DNA of 64,000 bases from Lepidonotus clava (taxonomy: Eukaryota > Annelida > Polychaeta > Phyllodocida > Polynoidae), in assembly GCA_936440205.1 (NCBI GenBank), contig OW387136.1, positions 14,418,788 through 14,482,787 on the forward strand. The letters run 5' to 3'. A program made the position numbers and the translations under genes. A model generated the notes under the pieces. The model did not search any database. It was not told where the DNA came from and saw only the letters and a list, made by a program, of their open reading frames with translations. This document shows positions 47,701 through 59,017 of this stretch, piece by piece (the stretch's first letter is position 1; each line of letters opens with the position of its first letter).

Positions 47701-48707
47701 ACATCATATCCTCCTGTCCGCCCTTTTTTCTCAGACATATGAACTGTTACAAAGAATTGGATACATCCTAGTGACAGTTCCAGATCTGGGGAAGAATAGT
47801 CCATTCCATTTTTTCCAAAAAACACCATATAAAAGTCACGTTTTGAAGTCTGAAAATGATGAGAAATTCCATTTTTTGACAATCATGATACTTTCAAAAA
47901 CCGCCGGTGCAAATCGAAAAATACCGGCACCCAGCGCCCGGCAACAGCTTAAGTGCATGCGTACTAAGTGCATGCATTAAAGGGGCAAATCTTGTTAGGT
48001 ACCTAACGAATCTCCCCTGCTGTGCACCTCCTGGAGTGGTAAATTTCAGATTGTTTCATTAACCCTGGCTTACATCCCTGGGAAAATATGAGGGGGGTTT
48101 CCCTGGCAAAGTCACTTAAAAGTAGATCTCTAGAATTTGTATATAAAGACATAACAACATTTGATAGACATTTTCACATGGTTCTATTCATACTTAATGA
48201 CAAATTCCTAGGACTATTTCGCCTCTCATGGAAGCTCCGCTCCAGGACAGACATTATGACTTGTTATATTTCTTCCTTTGTCTCTTCCAGTTCATCATCA
48301 CCTCCTCAGCTCTCCTCCTCCTCCAGAGGGACCACTTACTACTCACCCAGTTGTCGCGGCGTAACAGCGCCGCCCCGCTCGCCGCGGTCACCAGCCTGGT
48401 GCTATGGGTCTCGACCCAGTGGAACAGCTTCGCATGGGCCGGGCTATCGATCCCACTCACCCTCACTGGTATCGTCGAAATCCTAATTGTATATTCTACC
48501 ATACCGCTTTACATAATATATTTCACTGTGTTATGGCAGAACCAGTTTTATATCTCAGATAGGTTGGTTGTGTTTGTGACGCCAGTCAATGCATTTTTGT
48601 TCGTTTTTGGGTCGAGTTTCCAAGCATGGGCTTTGGCAGTGTATGGTATTGGGGTTGGGGTGTGGTTGATAAAATATAAATTGCCACTTAATACTAATGA
48701 TACTTGA
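35784..48707 (+). CDS. Large multi-pass membrane protein, 20 exons, family unknown
   Basis: Assembled by eye from GT/AG sites with consistent phases: 35784-35841, 36292-36658, 37061-37129, 37323-37397, 37864-37981, 38406-38521, 39084-39285, 39977-40055, 40512-40687, 41113-41205, 41519-41651, 42124-42220, 43634-43844, 44194-44308, 44873-45026, 45471-45618, 46021-46145, 46350-46503, 46941-47063, 48291-48707 (TGA). The product is about 1,009 residues. Start is the ACCATGG at 35784 (MAGPERIHEWLAEST). The N-terminal ~110 residues are soluble, with an acidic run (LTLDEDEDFMPSS, then six Asp) and a Gly/Pro-rich linker; exon 2 is strikingly GC-rich. The rest is roughly 20 or more hydrophobic segments with short loops and no signal peptide, so it should lie in a cellular membrane. 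I do not recognise the family, and assign no transport function. Exon 11's acceptor is the least certain joint; an alternative at 41496 breaks phase. The other joints are well supported by phase. Confidence 0.85.
39650..39703 (-). repeat. Dispersed repeat, 3' tail copy A
   Basis: Read on the minus strand, the sequence AATGGATTAATTCCAGGAAAATACCAT followed by a GTCACTCCGTTC word and an A-rich tail matches 61630-61699 on the plus strand over about 50 bases. Beyond that the two copies diverge. A shared end running into an A tail suggests the 3' end of a SINE or LINE; the head was not identified. It lies in intron 7 of the membrane-protein gene. Confidence 0.6.
43069..43215. mobile_element. Long-stem inverted repeat (MITE-like)
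   Basis: Two arms match with some mismatches. The left arm runs GGAGGAGAA, then TCTGGGCACCTGGGTACC, then TAGGTTAT. The right arm, reverse-complemented, runs GGAGGAGAA, TCTGGGCCACTGGGTACC and TAGGTTAT. The 147-base unit has no coding capacity. It lies in intron 12 of the membrane-protein gene, 85 bases from the TTAA MITE. Confidence 0.7.
43300..43516. mobile_element. MITE with TTAA end (copy 2 of a family)
   Basis: Inverted-repeat ends: AAGGCCGTATTCCACATACC at the left, and GCCGTATTCCACACA when the right end is reverse-complemented, then GCTGCCAATTTTG. TTAA is intact at the left and altered to TTTTA at the right. It shares end and inner motifs with 2028-2233 and sits in intron 12 of the membrane-protein gene. 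Confidence 0.7.
44724..44870 (+). repeat. Two decayed tandem copies of the start of exon 15
   Basis: The 5' end of exon 15 (44873, AGCCGTGGGCCTGTTG) and the intron before it occur twice more upstream, at about 44724 and 44797, spaced 73 and 74 bases. Copy 2 retains an acceptor-like AAG, an open frame reading AVRQLLAASLSV, and a donor-like GTAAC. Copy 1 reads AVGLLCAASL and then a stop. They look like tandem duplications of an exon edge that have lost exon status, or weak decoy mini-exons. Confidence 0.85.
47184..47444. repeat. 131-bp tandem duplication in an intron
   Basis: Two nearly identical copies start with TTTGGCATACATTT at 47184 and 47315, 131 bases apart. They differ at only a few positions. 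They lie in the last intron of the membrane-protein gene. Confidence 0.95.
47574..48290 (+). other. Rest of the last intron of the membrane-protein gene
   Basis: Begins with a C-rich run (C9 then CTCTCCCCTCCCCC) and includes a short inverted repeat GAGGCGAAATGACATTTCGCCTC near 47640. It ends with the acceptor TCTCTTCCAG at 48281-48290. No coding exon was seen inside. Confidence 0.6.
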
Positions 48708-48793
48708 TAATCTGTTATAGGAAAAATAACATATATCAATTTACAATCTAGAAATGTAATTTTCAAAAAATCTTTCAAGATAAACGTGTTTGA

Positions 48794-48799
48794 AATAAA
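48794..48799 (+). terminator. Candidate polyadenylation signal of the membrane-protein gene
   Basis: AATAAA lies 87 bases after the stop codon at 48707. It is the first canonical signal after the stop. Confidence 0.5.
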
Positions 48800-51700
48800 G
48801 CGATAATAATACAGTGACGAAAAGTCAAGTGACTATACCTTTAAAAATGATGACGTAAATGCAAAGCTCCAAAGTTAAAATCTGTAATAATCACCGACGT
48901 CCGACGTATTGATACCCTCATCGCACCCTAGGTAGATAATTATCACAAAACTTTTTTTTGCGAGATTTAAACCAGTTGATTGAAAGCTCCGACACATTAT
49001 CGAGAGGAAAATGTTCAGTTTTATATTAAGGCACCAAAAACTTTTCTTGTTAAGTTAGGGAACGTACGGATGTTTTAGAATAATCGGAAAGATATGATTG
49101 TTAACAAAGAAGCCGTACTCATTGCTATTCTGTGATTTATTTAATAGAATGTTTATTTATGAAAATAGGAAGTTAAGAAGACCAGAACAATCTTGTTATG
49201 AAAAATGATTGTACTGGTATAGATCTGCAGTCCAGAAAATAATCTAAAATGTCCCATTTTAGACAAAATGATGTAGTGGATAAAATGTGTGATTATTTTT
49301 ATTCATCTATTTATCTCAGCATGTTATGTTTGGTCAGTTTTGGGAAACGATAAGGACACAGTTTTCACTGCTTACCATATTCATGATTATTGTCATTGCA
49401 GTGTTCCTGCGAGTATAGACTTTCAGCAGTTATACTAGACAAGCAATGAAGAGTCAGATATTTACGAGGTATTTACAAGAATATTTAATTGGTATTTGTT
49501 TTCTATCTATATTAGTATTTATTCGAAGAGATTACAATCTGAATGTGTGCGATGTTATTGTCAGCATAGCTGACGCCTAGTTTCCGAAGAGTCCCAAGTT
49601 ATCTTACTAGCATGTGTTGTCTTTGCCAAAATGAAATTGACTGTTGTTTGTTTGTAAATTGTTATATGAATTAACCAAAACGCCAAAATGTTAATTGTGT
49701 CACGAGCCCGGAAATAGTTATTCCAGCAGTGTGATAAAGATGAAGGTTATCTTGTGGGTTGATTTATTTTTTTGCAGAATCCGTTATTCAAAGAAATACA
49801 ATGTATTTGCACCTACTAATAGTCGGATACTAACAAAAGCAAAACTCAAAACTCTTGTATGTATTATTTTGAAAGCTGTAAGGAATATAATTGAAATTTA
49901 ATAAATTGAAATCACAATAAAATAAGACAAGGTAAAGCTTTCAGCAAATGCGTTGGATATCAGTTAAATACCTTTGTATACATTTTTAAAGAAAAAATAT
50001 ATTGTTAAATCGAGGTTATATATCAGGTTCTCAAGGGTTTATAACAAAAGCAATCAACAAAAAGGAGTGATGTTCGTCCCATGATATTGTGTCCATTCCA
50101 ACTGTTTAACAGTTTTATGAAGCGTTATACATGTACTGATGTCAATTTATCATGCTTATATGTAATCAAGTAAACAGTCAATGTACTGTATAACAATATT
50201 TACAAAATAAACTGAAGTTTACGGTAATACCGTACTGTTGAAGTATTATTGCAAATACGAGAAAGCAAATGAGATCCTTCAATGCCACAAATACAGGCGT
50301 TTCTAGGGTTTTACTTCATCTCAACATACAACTTCTGTTTCTTGTTGCAGAATATTCAAAATGTTGAGACAGAATTGTATGTCTCAAGGTAGCATCAGCA
50401 AGGAAAGGAGTTCATTGCCACGTCTCGAGAAGTTGATATTTTTCTCTTGCATCGCTGTCGATGCCATCGCCTCCGGTCAGGCCCGGAGTGTTGTGTTGGT
50501 CATTTAGGCTGATCAAAAGCTCTATTGTTCTATGAGTGAACTTATGCTGTTACCGGTAACCAGCTTCAGTCAGAGAAGGTGTTGGCAGGTTGACCCTGTG
50601 TGTGATTGGAGAGTGTTGGTCTTTAACCTTGGTGTCAATTGGATTTTCTTATCTAGGTCACACCAATACGCTGCTTGCAGATTGACAGACTAGCAGCAGG
50701 GCCGTTCACCCACTATCTGTTGGCAGAGGGGCCAATGTTCAACTGCTTGCCTCCTTCAGGCTGTCTTCGCTGAAGCCTACTTTAGGGAAGCAGCAGTGTT
50801 AGCCAATCAGAGCCCTCCTCACACCACCGAATAATGTATATATTTGCCTCAGTACAACAAAGTAAACCCTCCTCTGCTTATCTGCAAAGGGGCCGTTCAT
50901 CATTTATGCCATGTTTAATTAAATCTAGCACTGAATTATAGTTAAAAGTAATTCTAAATGGAAGTCAAATATATCTGGAAAAATATATAAGCAATAGGAC
51001 TCATATTAAGTACTTGTAGTAGGCTGGCAGACTCAAAGCCTACTGCAAGTAGGGTGTGGGGCTTAGAGGCTGCCTTGGGTGTGGGATTCAATAAGCTATA
51101 GGACTAACAGACTACTCAAAGTAGTGTTCTAGATTCAGAAGCCCAGGATTTTCCCTAGACCCTCACTGCCGGCTCTACTGACCAGCTGTAATTCTGATCG
51201 ACCAGCTGTGAACTGCTATAGGCGGTCAAAATTACATTGAAATAAACAGAAAAAGTAATTATTAATTACCGGCTATCATATCACTAGTACAGAAAGAGCT
51301 GGCTATAAGCATTTCTTGGGGAGAACTCTGAAGCCTATATATTGTGTGGGTTTATGTGAATAGTTGACAGGGTACAGAAGACATGCAGACTTCTTGAGGT
51401 AATCTATGTGAGAGACTACTTGTAGTCATCACTGTCAGGGGATGATGGCAGAGGACGGCATCAGCATCGTAGTCAAAAATCTTTTTGTTTCTTGCATTGC
51501 CCAATAATTCTTTTCACAGTCTCCATATTTCATCTATTTAATATTATATATTTTTTCGGTTTTTAAACCGACGTGAATCTATAAAATCCACCTGGGACCT
51601 TGTTTATTTTCTGCATCTCCCAAAAATGTAAAGTTTGGAAATTCCCATATTCCTTTTGCAATTATATTTGCGTTGGAGTCAGTGTGAAATACAACAACGA

Positions 51701-54329
51701 TAATATGTTTATATTCTCCCCGAAGGGACGGTTGTCTTTTATTGGGCACATAATAAATTGTAGAAAAATTCAACATTATAGCCAATCTCTGGAGGAAAGC
51801 CTTGAATATTGGACACAAATCTGAAATAATTACACCCACCGTTTCTTTAGCCAGGCTGCGAAAACAGAAAATTGTTGTAATAGCTTTAAGATAAACAAAG
51901 AAAATCGTATTTATTTTGTTACTTTTCTCTTTGTTTAGTTCTTCTCAGATTTTATAAATCGTACGGTACATTGTATCTTTTTTACTTCATTAACTTATAA
52001 TTATCCGGTTCCCATATTCATTTATCTTCGTTTAGATCGGGAAGGATATATATTTCAATTCTTTATCCGATGGGATATACACTGTATCCATAATATTTAG
52101 GAATATATTTCGTAGTTGCGTCTTGATTGATAGACAGAGTAATTGATACAGTTTTCACCATAAGCACATGTGCATAGCGCAGGGACAATCAAGTTGATTG
52201 GGAAAACAAACCCATCGGCCAATCAAGCGAATAGACCAAGTTCAGAAAAGGTGAGAAAACCATAAGCCCACAGACCTAGAGACCGATGTCCTGTAGATCT
52301 ATGGCTCGAAACCCAACTCAGTCGTTTTATAACGTCACTTACCAACAGCAATGTATATAATTATGTGCGGGAACAGGGACTATATACATACAGCGACGTT
52401 TCTCGTTTACATATATATATGCTAAAAAATACACATTCTCTTTATTTAATGTAAATATACAGGTAGTTTCTATTTAATTCGATTTAATATATAGCATATA
52501 TATTGACGATAAGAACCACTTTATGTCAACTGCATCCATAAAAACATATGGTATGTACAACATATCCGACATCACAATTCTTGAAGGGCTCACACGAAAA
52601 ACTTTACTATAGAGATATTAGAAGCCATTCCTAACCGATGTCATTTTTGGGATGTTGAAAAAAAAATTCAACTTTCAATTTCACTAGTCGCCGATTTCTG
52701 ATAATTTACTGCTGGGGTATCAACAGAAAAGAAATCATCTTCGTACATTAGGATTTCAATCATAATGTAATACGTGTCATAATCAAAATGATGGGCTTAA
52801 ATGCACGTCATAACGACTCGTAAAATATGAAACGCGCATCACCGATATTTCTTATTATCCTTCTCAACATCAAATCCAACTTTTAAAGTAGTGCTTTGTT
52901 TTTTTTTAATAGTTGAACACTGACACGTGTGGTTATGAAGCTTATTCTAGAAGACTTCCAATCATAGGAATAAATCAGAAAACGAAAAATAGCATCTTAA
53001 TGATCTAAGTTATGGAATTTTAACTAGGAGGGCATAGATTAACAACCGGGAAAGACAAATATCCATGTTAAAATCATACTGACTTATTATGTGGAAAAAA
53101 AGCTCTTATTATTAAGGTTCTCCAAAAACAGTCTCGTACTCAAGTTTACCAACAAAATCTACTCAAAAATCATTTGATCCTGAAAATTCTGAAACAGAAT
53201 TAATGAAGTAGAACTCACTCGCCGAAGATTATTGCTACATCCAATGGTCGGTTTAGGAAATGGCATAAGGCAAGCATCAAAAGCGCGAATTTACCTCAAT
53301 ATTTATGTAAACTAACTGAATTTTTCAGTGAGTCCCAGAATCATGGTCAATACTAGTCAGTTAAATAGAAGTTTTCACAACATCTACTACATCAAGTGGG
53401 TTGCTTTTGTTCGTGTCTAATGTCCGGACAGTGTGATACAATCAGGAATAGCCTTAGTATACGCATAGCCTCACAGCGAAAAAAAACTTTAAAAAATAAT
53501 CTGGAATTAGTAATCAAGGTAAGATAAAACCGTCATCGAAATATAATCATGTTTGGCTACAAGTGAATCGTGTTACTATTGATGCACATGTCTCGTTTTT
53601 TTTTTTCGTATTTCCAAGTAAGAAAAAGAAAGAGTTTGCCTCTTAACAATTAATGATGTTTAACCGTATTTTTCTATTTGGTTAATTACGCACATAGCGA
53701 ACAATGTTAAATTACTGAGTCACAAAAAACATTCCGCGGGCCCTAAACTGCATATCCATGGCCTATATCCTAAAGGTCAATCAGTGTTCTTTAGTGTTAA
53801 TCTTCAACTCCACGAGTCAATTGATCCATCGTTCACTGTGGTTCAGCGCAGACACCTCCTCTGATATAATAGTAATAATAATCCTCTGGTCATCTGGGTC
53901 AGAGTTCGAAGGTCAAAGATGAAGTGGGTATTATATATCATCGTTATGATAAAACCACAACGTTGTTCATTGCTTGCTCCTCCTGTTCACAAATATACCA
54001 GGCCAGGCACATGTTGTTTTTATTCTAGTGACACTACCGCTATCTTCCTCTGTTTCTACAATAATCATCCAGCTTGGAGGGGAATCTAGCCATTGATGAA
54101 GCACAAAGCATATCTCCTAAGCTGCACCTTCTTTCTCCTGTGTAAATTCCCACTGGGCAGTAGTGATGTATGTATGTATTGTAAGCATGCACACACATAC
54201 ACTAGTGTTTTAACTGTATTATCACAAGTTCCTGGGTCCTGCAAGGAAGCAGCTATTCGCAGTAGGTGACCAGCACGCGGTGTGGGTGGGGCGCAGGCGG
54301 CTGCTGACCGGCAGTCGGTTAGTGGTCAG
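48800..54329. other. Intergenic region between the membrane-protein gene and RAB21
   Basis: About 5.5 kb without a convincing coding exon. Both neighbours end here (convergent), so it holds their 3' UTRs at most. The only element recognised is the MITE at 51137-51335. Numerous short open frames lack splice partners or recognisable families. Confidence 0.55.
51137..51335. mobile_element. hAT-like MITE with CAG...CTG ends
   Basis: Element 51143-51330 begins CAGGATTTTCCCTAGA, and its right end reverse-complemented begins CAGAGTTCTCCCCAAGA, an imperfect inverted repeat. The left flank is GAAGCC (51137-51142). The right flank repeats AAGCC, or GAAGCC if the final G is counted in the flank. The interior repeats CCGGCT and GACCAGCTG motifs. 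Confidence 0.72.
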
Positions 54330-57300
54330 TTAGGAGCAGCAGCCGCTCTTGGCCTGCTGCTCGGGCTGGTCATCTACAATAACCACATTCTTGCGGCTGG
54401 ACGCGTTGCGGCCTCCGGTGCTAGGTCGCTGTAGGTCGTCATCGGCTTTTTCAATCATTCCTGAAAGGACATATTTATCATATTTCAGTTGCAGTTTAGC
54501 ATTTGTCTCCTTGGTACTGAAAAGGCACAAATACAGGGTATTTATGTTCTATGGATATATCACTTATGTCATTATAGTGTGTATACATTTTAATCAGCAT
54601 ATCAAATGACTGAATGAATTTTATGGAAGTTCTATCTAGAAAAGAAAAACGTTTACATTTTAGAGTACGATATAAATCTCTCTATCGTGTGTATTTCAGT
54701 CGCAGAGCTATCTGTCAAAGACGTACTTACTTTTGCTTAAATCTAGTACCATCTCTTCGATACCCTTGTTCAGCTTTGCAGACGTGTGGAAATGTTTAGC
54801 GCCAACAGAGGCGGCGTATCTACGAGGAAAAACAGTTGATACAATAAACATGCTGTTAAAAGCAGTGTCCGGATTCATTGGTGCACCCGGAATCAATGGT
54901 GCACCCTACGCCCGAGGTGCACAATTTGACCGTCTGAAATACGATTTTCTAAGAGTGTATACCGGAATTTATATAGATTTTACACGCTATGTACTTATTG
55001 AGGAAACATTACCTGCACGCAATGATTTTGGACAACTTATCAATGCTCATAGAAATTCAACTTAAAGAAGCTTTACAATGTAAATATTGACTGCGCATTT
55101 TTATAAATATGATTTTTTAAAAAAGAAAAGTGTTTAATACTTACTCCTCAGCCTCTTCTACAGGCACGTGTCGATCTTTTTCCAGATCTATTTTATTACC
55201 GGCAATACACAAGGCAATGTCATTGCCAAGCATTTTTCTTAATTCCTTCACCCAGTTTTTCACCTGAAATATTATCAAAGGTTCGTTACGTTTTATATTT
55301 TGTATGTCGTATTCGTTACGTCTTATGTTTTGTAAGTTGTAAACTCATTTCCAAGATATTCAGTTTACTTATATTCTTCAAAGTGAAACTTCAAACGTGA
55401 TATTGTTTAAGCTCATGTCGGCATACCACAGATATGGAAAGACAGGGTCCATGAAATATAGTAAAATGCACTACATTATTCAACCGAAAGCATTAACATT
55501 TATCGGTCGGCCTAAAGTAAATTTTTGGGTCTACATTTAAGCGTCTACACTCTAAATAGTTTTTTTTAGTTAACTTAAAGTTAAACTTTGTTTTATTCCG
55601 TTGTCAAATCCTACTGTAATTATCAGAAAATATATTCAATGACCATCATTAATACCTTCATAAAGGAGTCCTCGTCCGTTATATCATAGACTAGAATAGC
55701 ACCGTTACTGTCTCTGTAGTAGATAGGGCCCAAGGCGTGGAACCGTTCCTGACCAGCCGTATCCTAGATTAAGGATAGTAACACATGTATTATATGAGGG
55801 TCCTGATGCAGCAAAACAGATGAGCGGTGATTGCTCTAAACTTATATGGAAGCCACAACACATAGATTTGCAGTGTTCGAGATTAAGGTTTTATTTTGTG
55901 CACCCACAGGGTGCACAGGTCTGAAAATCGTGCACCCGGCAGCTCTCCCCTGCACCCTCAGCAGTATAAGACTATTTATTTTCTCAAAAATGTGTGCACT
56001 CACCGGGTGCACACCTTTACAAAACAGTGCACCATGCAGCAAAATCATGCACACCGGGTGCAGGGTGCGCCTTTAATTTCGAACACTGATTTGTATTATA
56101 GTATTAATCAAAAATATCAAGGAAACATACACAAGACCAGTTTAGTTAGAATTAGATGCATCCAGCAGGTAAACGAGTAGCGCCCTAGCCTGGTCTTTTA
56201 GATTTATTTAGAATTATATGTTCTACCGTTCATTTAAGTATTCACAAAAATAATTGATATCACATTCCATCACTTTTGAATAACACAATGGACACAAAAA
56301 GAAGCCATTTTAATAACAGTATGAAAACACCCGCTTGAGCCATATTAGCCCGATAACATGATTTACAAAACGAAGACTATTTTGTTCAAATTTTTAAAAC
56401 GACTTTCAATGGCTTATCACTGCTCATGCTTTATGTAGAAGTTTTTAATTTTTTTACAGGCTCTCAAGCTACGTTTCATTCAGTATGAATATTCATATAT
56501 TTAATACGAGTATTTTATCATCTAATACCATGCTTTTGTACTGTTATTCATCTTGTTTCGACAATAAAATAATTATGTCCAAGATTTTCATTTCACAACG
56601 ATACAATAGGCATTTATAATGGCATACAAATCTGTCTGATAATACTCACCCATATTGCTAGATTCACTCGTTTTCCATTAATATTTAACTTTTTGTTGAG
56701 AAACGAAGCCTGAAATTAAGCAGAAAAGGTGAATCAACGGACGGGTTTGGTCACATGTCATACCAAGCATATAGGATTTGATCTTATATGTGAATGGTTC
56801 AACAAATAGTCTAGAGGATGTGATGCCCTTCCCGTGGGGATGGGCAGAGATAACTCAGTTTAAGTATGTACATTTCAGTCATTGTGAAGCACTGGCCGGC
56901 ACAGTGCAAAAATGAATGATTTTTTCTATATTTCTGCAACTTTATACTTTATGGACCTCGGTTCTTTATTGAAATATACACCACAGGGCTAACGGAATTT
57001 TAAAAGACATATGGGTATTCCCAGGAAATCCAGATAGTGACTTGTGAGTGTCCTGCACATATAATATATTTACAGCTATATTCATGAAGCTAAATTTCTT
57101 AAAAACCCGATAAATCGATAATGAGTTAATGCATAATTAATATTATTCAACCATATCTAGGCAGGGATGTAACTTGTAAGTCAGGGTTAATGAAAAAAAC
57201 TGAAACCCCAGAGAGAAAATTTAGAATAATCTTTAAATGATATGAAACGTCATGTAAGGAATTTAGTTTGAAAACTTTTATTCGAGGTGATGATGTGAAA

Positions 57301-58609
57301 AAATCTTAAATCAGATTAAAATCTGAAAACTTACATCCCTGTCTAGGCTATGGCTATGCTGTAAATTACGTTTACACACATCTCAGTCAGGCGAATGACA
57401 TAACGTTAGATAAGATATTGTTATCAGCATCGGTCAAACATTACTTGAGTCTGAGACTAAAGTCTAAACTAGACCTCGGGGTTGGCTTATTAATTAATAA
57501 CATTACCGCAATGTCTAATGTTGGACATCGCAGCTCTAACAAACAAGCAACATTGAAACATCAACAGCTTCAGAAATTTATCAAAGCCTCTGGCTTTGAG
57601 TTTGACTCAGTTAGGTCTCTGCTTTGTGAAGTCTGAAGAAGAGGCCCAATAGACCTGTCCACTTTGGGATGTATTGCTGGCATGATACAGAGGTCGGACA
57701 TAATTGCAGATTTTCCAAAGTCAGGCACTGACACAAATCTGAGTGAATGAGTTAGAACTTGTGTTTTCTTAGTCAATAAGGTGTAGATAAATGAGGATGC
57801 ATAATTATTTTCTATCAATTAGGAAATTATCCCCATTTTAGGTGAACCAAAACAAGGTATGTTTTTGTGATTTTAAGGTTGGACATGGTGAGCAAAGCTG
57901 AAGGGCTTTAACACTGTTCCCTATGGGAAAATGCCATTTTTGCTTTCCAGTCCTACAGCTACATATTTAACATCATATTGAAAGTAAAAGCTTATAAAGT
58001 TACATTTTGGGTAATAGTACTAGGAAAATTACTGTGAATCAAGTATGATGAACATTTTTCTTAAAATGTTGATATCATAGAAATAAGGGGTGGGATAGCT
58101 GGCAAAGTGGACAGGTGTATTAACGTTTAACCTAAATGATTCATGATTTATGTGTCAAAAACAGTCCCTCTAGCCCGACTTAGGATAAGTTGTTTTTAAT
58201 TTACCCTTGTACAAGAGGCTAAACAAACAGGAGTTTGTCTACCCAAGTCAAGAGGATGTTCATGCGAAGTACAATCAGAGATTTCCCAGAAGGAGGAACG
58301 CCTTCTAAATCACTTTTGACAGCTGGCTCAAGTTCTGTCATCTGATTCAGTGTCATACATGCGACAACTACTTGACAGCTGTCATAAAACGCTCTAAGGT
58401 GAGACATTACACCTCTTCTAGATATGAATTGAATTCAATCGGGCCATCAGACTCAGAAAAGTGGGAGTAGTACCAACCTGGAGTGTTGTCAAATGTTTAT
58501 CGTTGAATTTGTTCTCCACATATCGCAGTACGAGTGACGTTTTGCCGACAGCCCCTTCCCCTAACAAAACAACTTTGAAGGAATGACTTCTTGCGTTTGA
58601 CGCAGCCAT
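54330..58609 (-). CDS. RAB21: RAB21 small GTPase, complete, 6 exons
   Basis: Encodes a 212-residue Rab21 orthologue (human 225), a membrane-attached GTPase of early endosomes involved in integrin and cargo trafficking. Exons on the minus strand: 58609-58478, 56709-56650, 55763-55656, 55263-55145, 54819-54731, 54460-54330 (TAA). All joints are GT/AG and in phase. Motifs: P-loop GEGAVGKT (residues 17-24), [12 protein letters not shown] effector region, [20 protein letters not shown] (64 onward), NKID (123-126), TSAK (152-155), and a C-terminal CC pair (SGCCS) for double geranylgeranylation. The [20 protein letters not shown] stretch and [13 protein letters not shown] are Rab21 hallmarks that separate it from Rab5/22. 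The shorter length is in the variable tail. The gene is divergent from TBC1D15, 408 bases away. Introns carry several MITEs. Confidence 0.97.
54863..54945 (+). mobile_element. Truncated copy of the GGTGCACC-rich MITE
   Basis: Starts CAGTGTCCGGATTCATTGGTGCACCC and carries further GGTGCACCC words, like the left ends at 33694 and (reverse) 56088. No right end was found. It lies in the RAB21 intron about 45 bases from exon 5. Confidence 0.6.
55871..56088 (-). mobile_element. GGTGCACC-rich MITE in RAB21 intron 2
   Basis: Starts CAGTGTTCGAGATTAAGG and ends CCTTTAATTTCGAACACTG (near-perfect inverted repeat). ATTTG flanks both sides, or GATTTG if the terminal G is counted as flank. Read in reverse complement it aligns along its whole length with 33694-33910, including inner words such as GTGTGCACCC and CTGAGGGTGCA. 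Confidence 0.87.
57156..57347. mobile_element. CAGGG...CCCTG MITE, 6-bp target duplication TCTAGG
   Basis: Element 57162-57341 starts CAGGGATGTAA and ends TTACATCCCTG and is flanked by perfect TCTAGG copies (57156-57161, 57342-57347). It is 180 bases with an AT-rich interior and lies in RAB21 intron 1. Confidence 0.85.
57648..58121. mobile_element. Candidate inverted-repeat element in RAB21 intron 1
   Basis: ACCTGTCCACTTTG at 57653-57666 is the exact reverse complement of 58103-58116, and the match extends outward over AATA with one mismatch. The roughly 470-base unit has no coding capacity. No target duplication was identified. Confidence 0.55.
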
Positions 58610-59017
58610 GATGACGGAGCGCTATACCTCCGGATACCAAAGGTTAAATGAAATTGCGTAATTGAGCACAGATGATTAAACTACCGTGGCTGAAAACTTT
58701 GACTGATATTTAGCGACATGACAATATGCTTTGCTGTCATAATGGCGCTGATGTGACGTCACGGTCATATGAGGAAGTCACGTTAAATCTCGCGAGAAAT
58801 AAGACCCTTATGATAATGAAAATACATTTTCATGCAACTTTCTCTAAAATTCTCGAGAAAATATCACAGGAATAGAAAAGCCCGAATTTCTGCCGCATGA
58901 CCCTACAATACTGTAATCACCACAGGAGTTAGATAATATATATCTTTGTTTTACTGAGAAATGACTATTACTATTATCTTAGGCGGCCTTATGGCGTGAC
59001 GTCACGTTGTGTACAAA
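58610..59017. promoter_or_regulatory. Bidirectional promoter of RAB21 and TBC1D15
   Basis: The two start codons diverge across 408 bases. The interval holds two perfect TGACGTCA elements (58754-58761 and 58997-59004; the second is 13 bases before the TBC1D15 ATG), a TCTCGCGAGA palindrome (58788-58797) known from housekeeping CpG promoters and bound by BANP in vertebrates, and CG dinucleotides more often than the surroundings. No TATA box was seen. This predicts joint, broad expression of a Rab and a Rab GAP. Confidence 0.8.

Noticed and set aside
54349-55065. Plus-strand frames overlapping RAB21 exons 5 and 6
   Set aside because: They are the antisense of verified RAB21 exons plus a MITE fragment.
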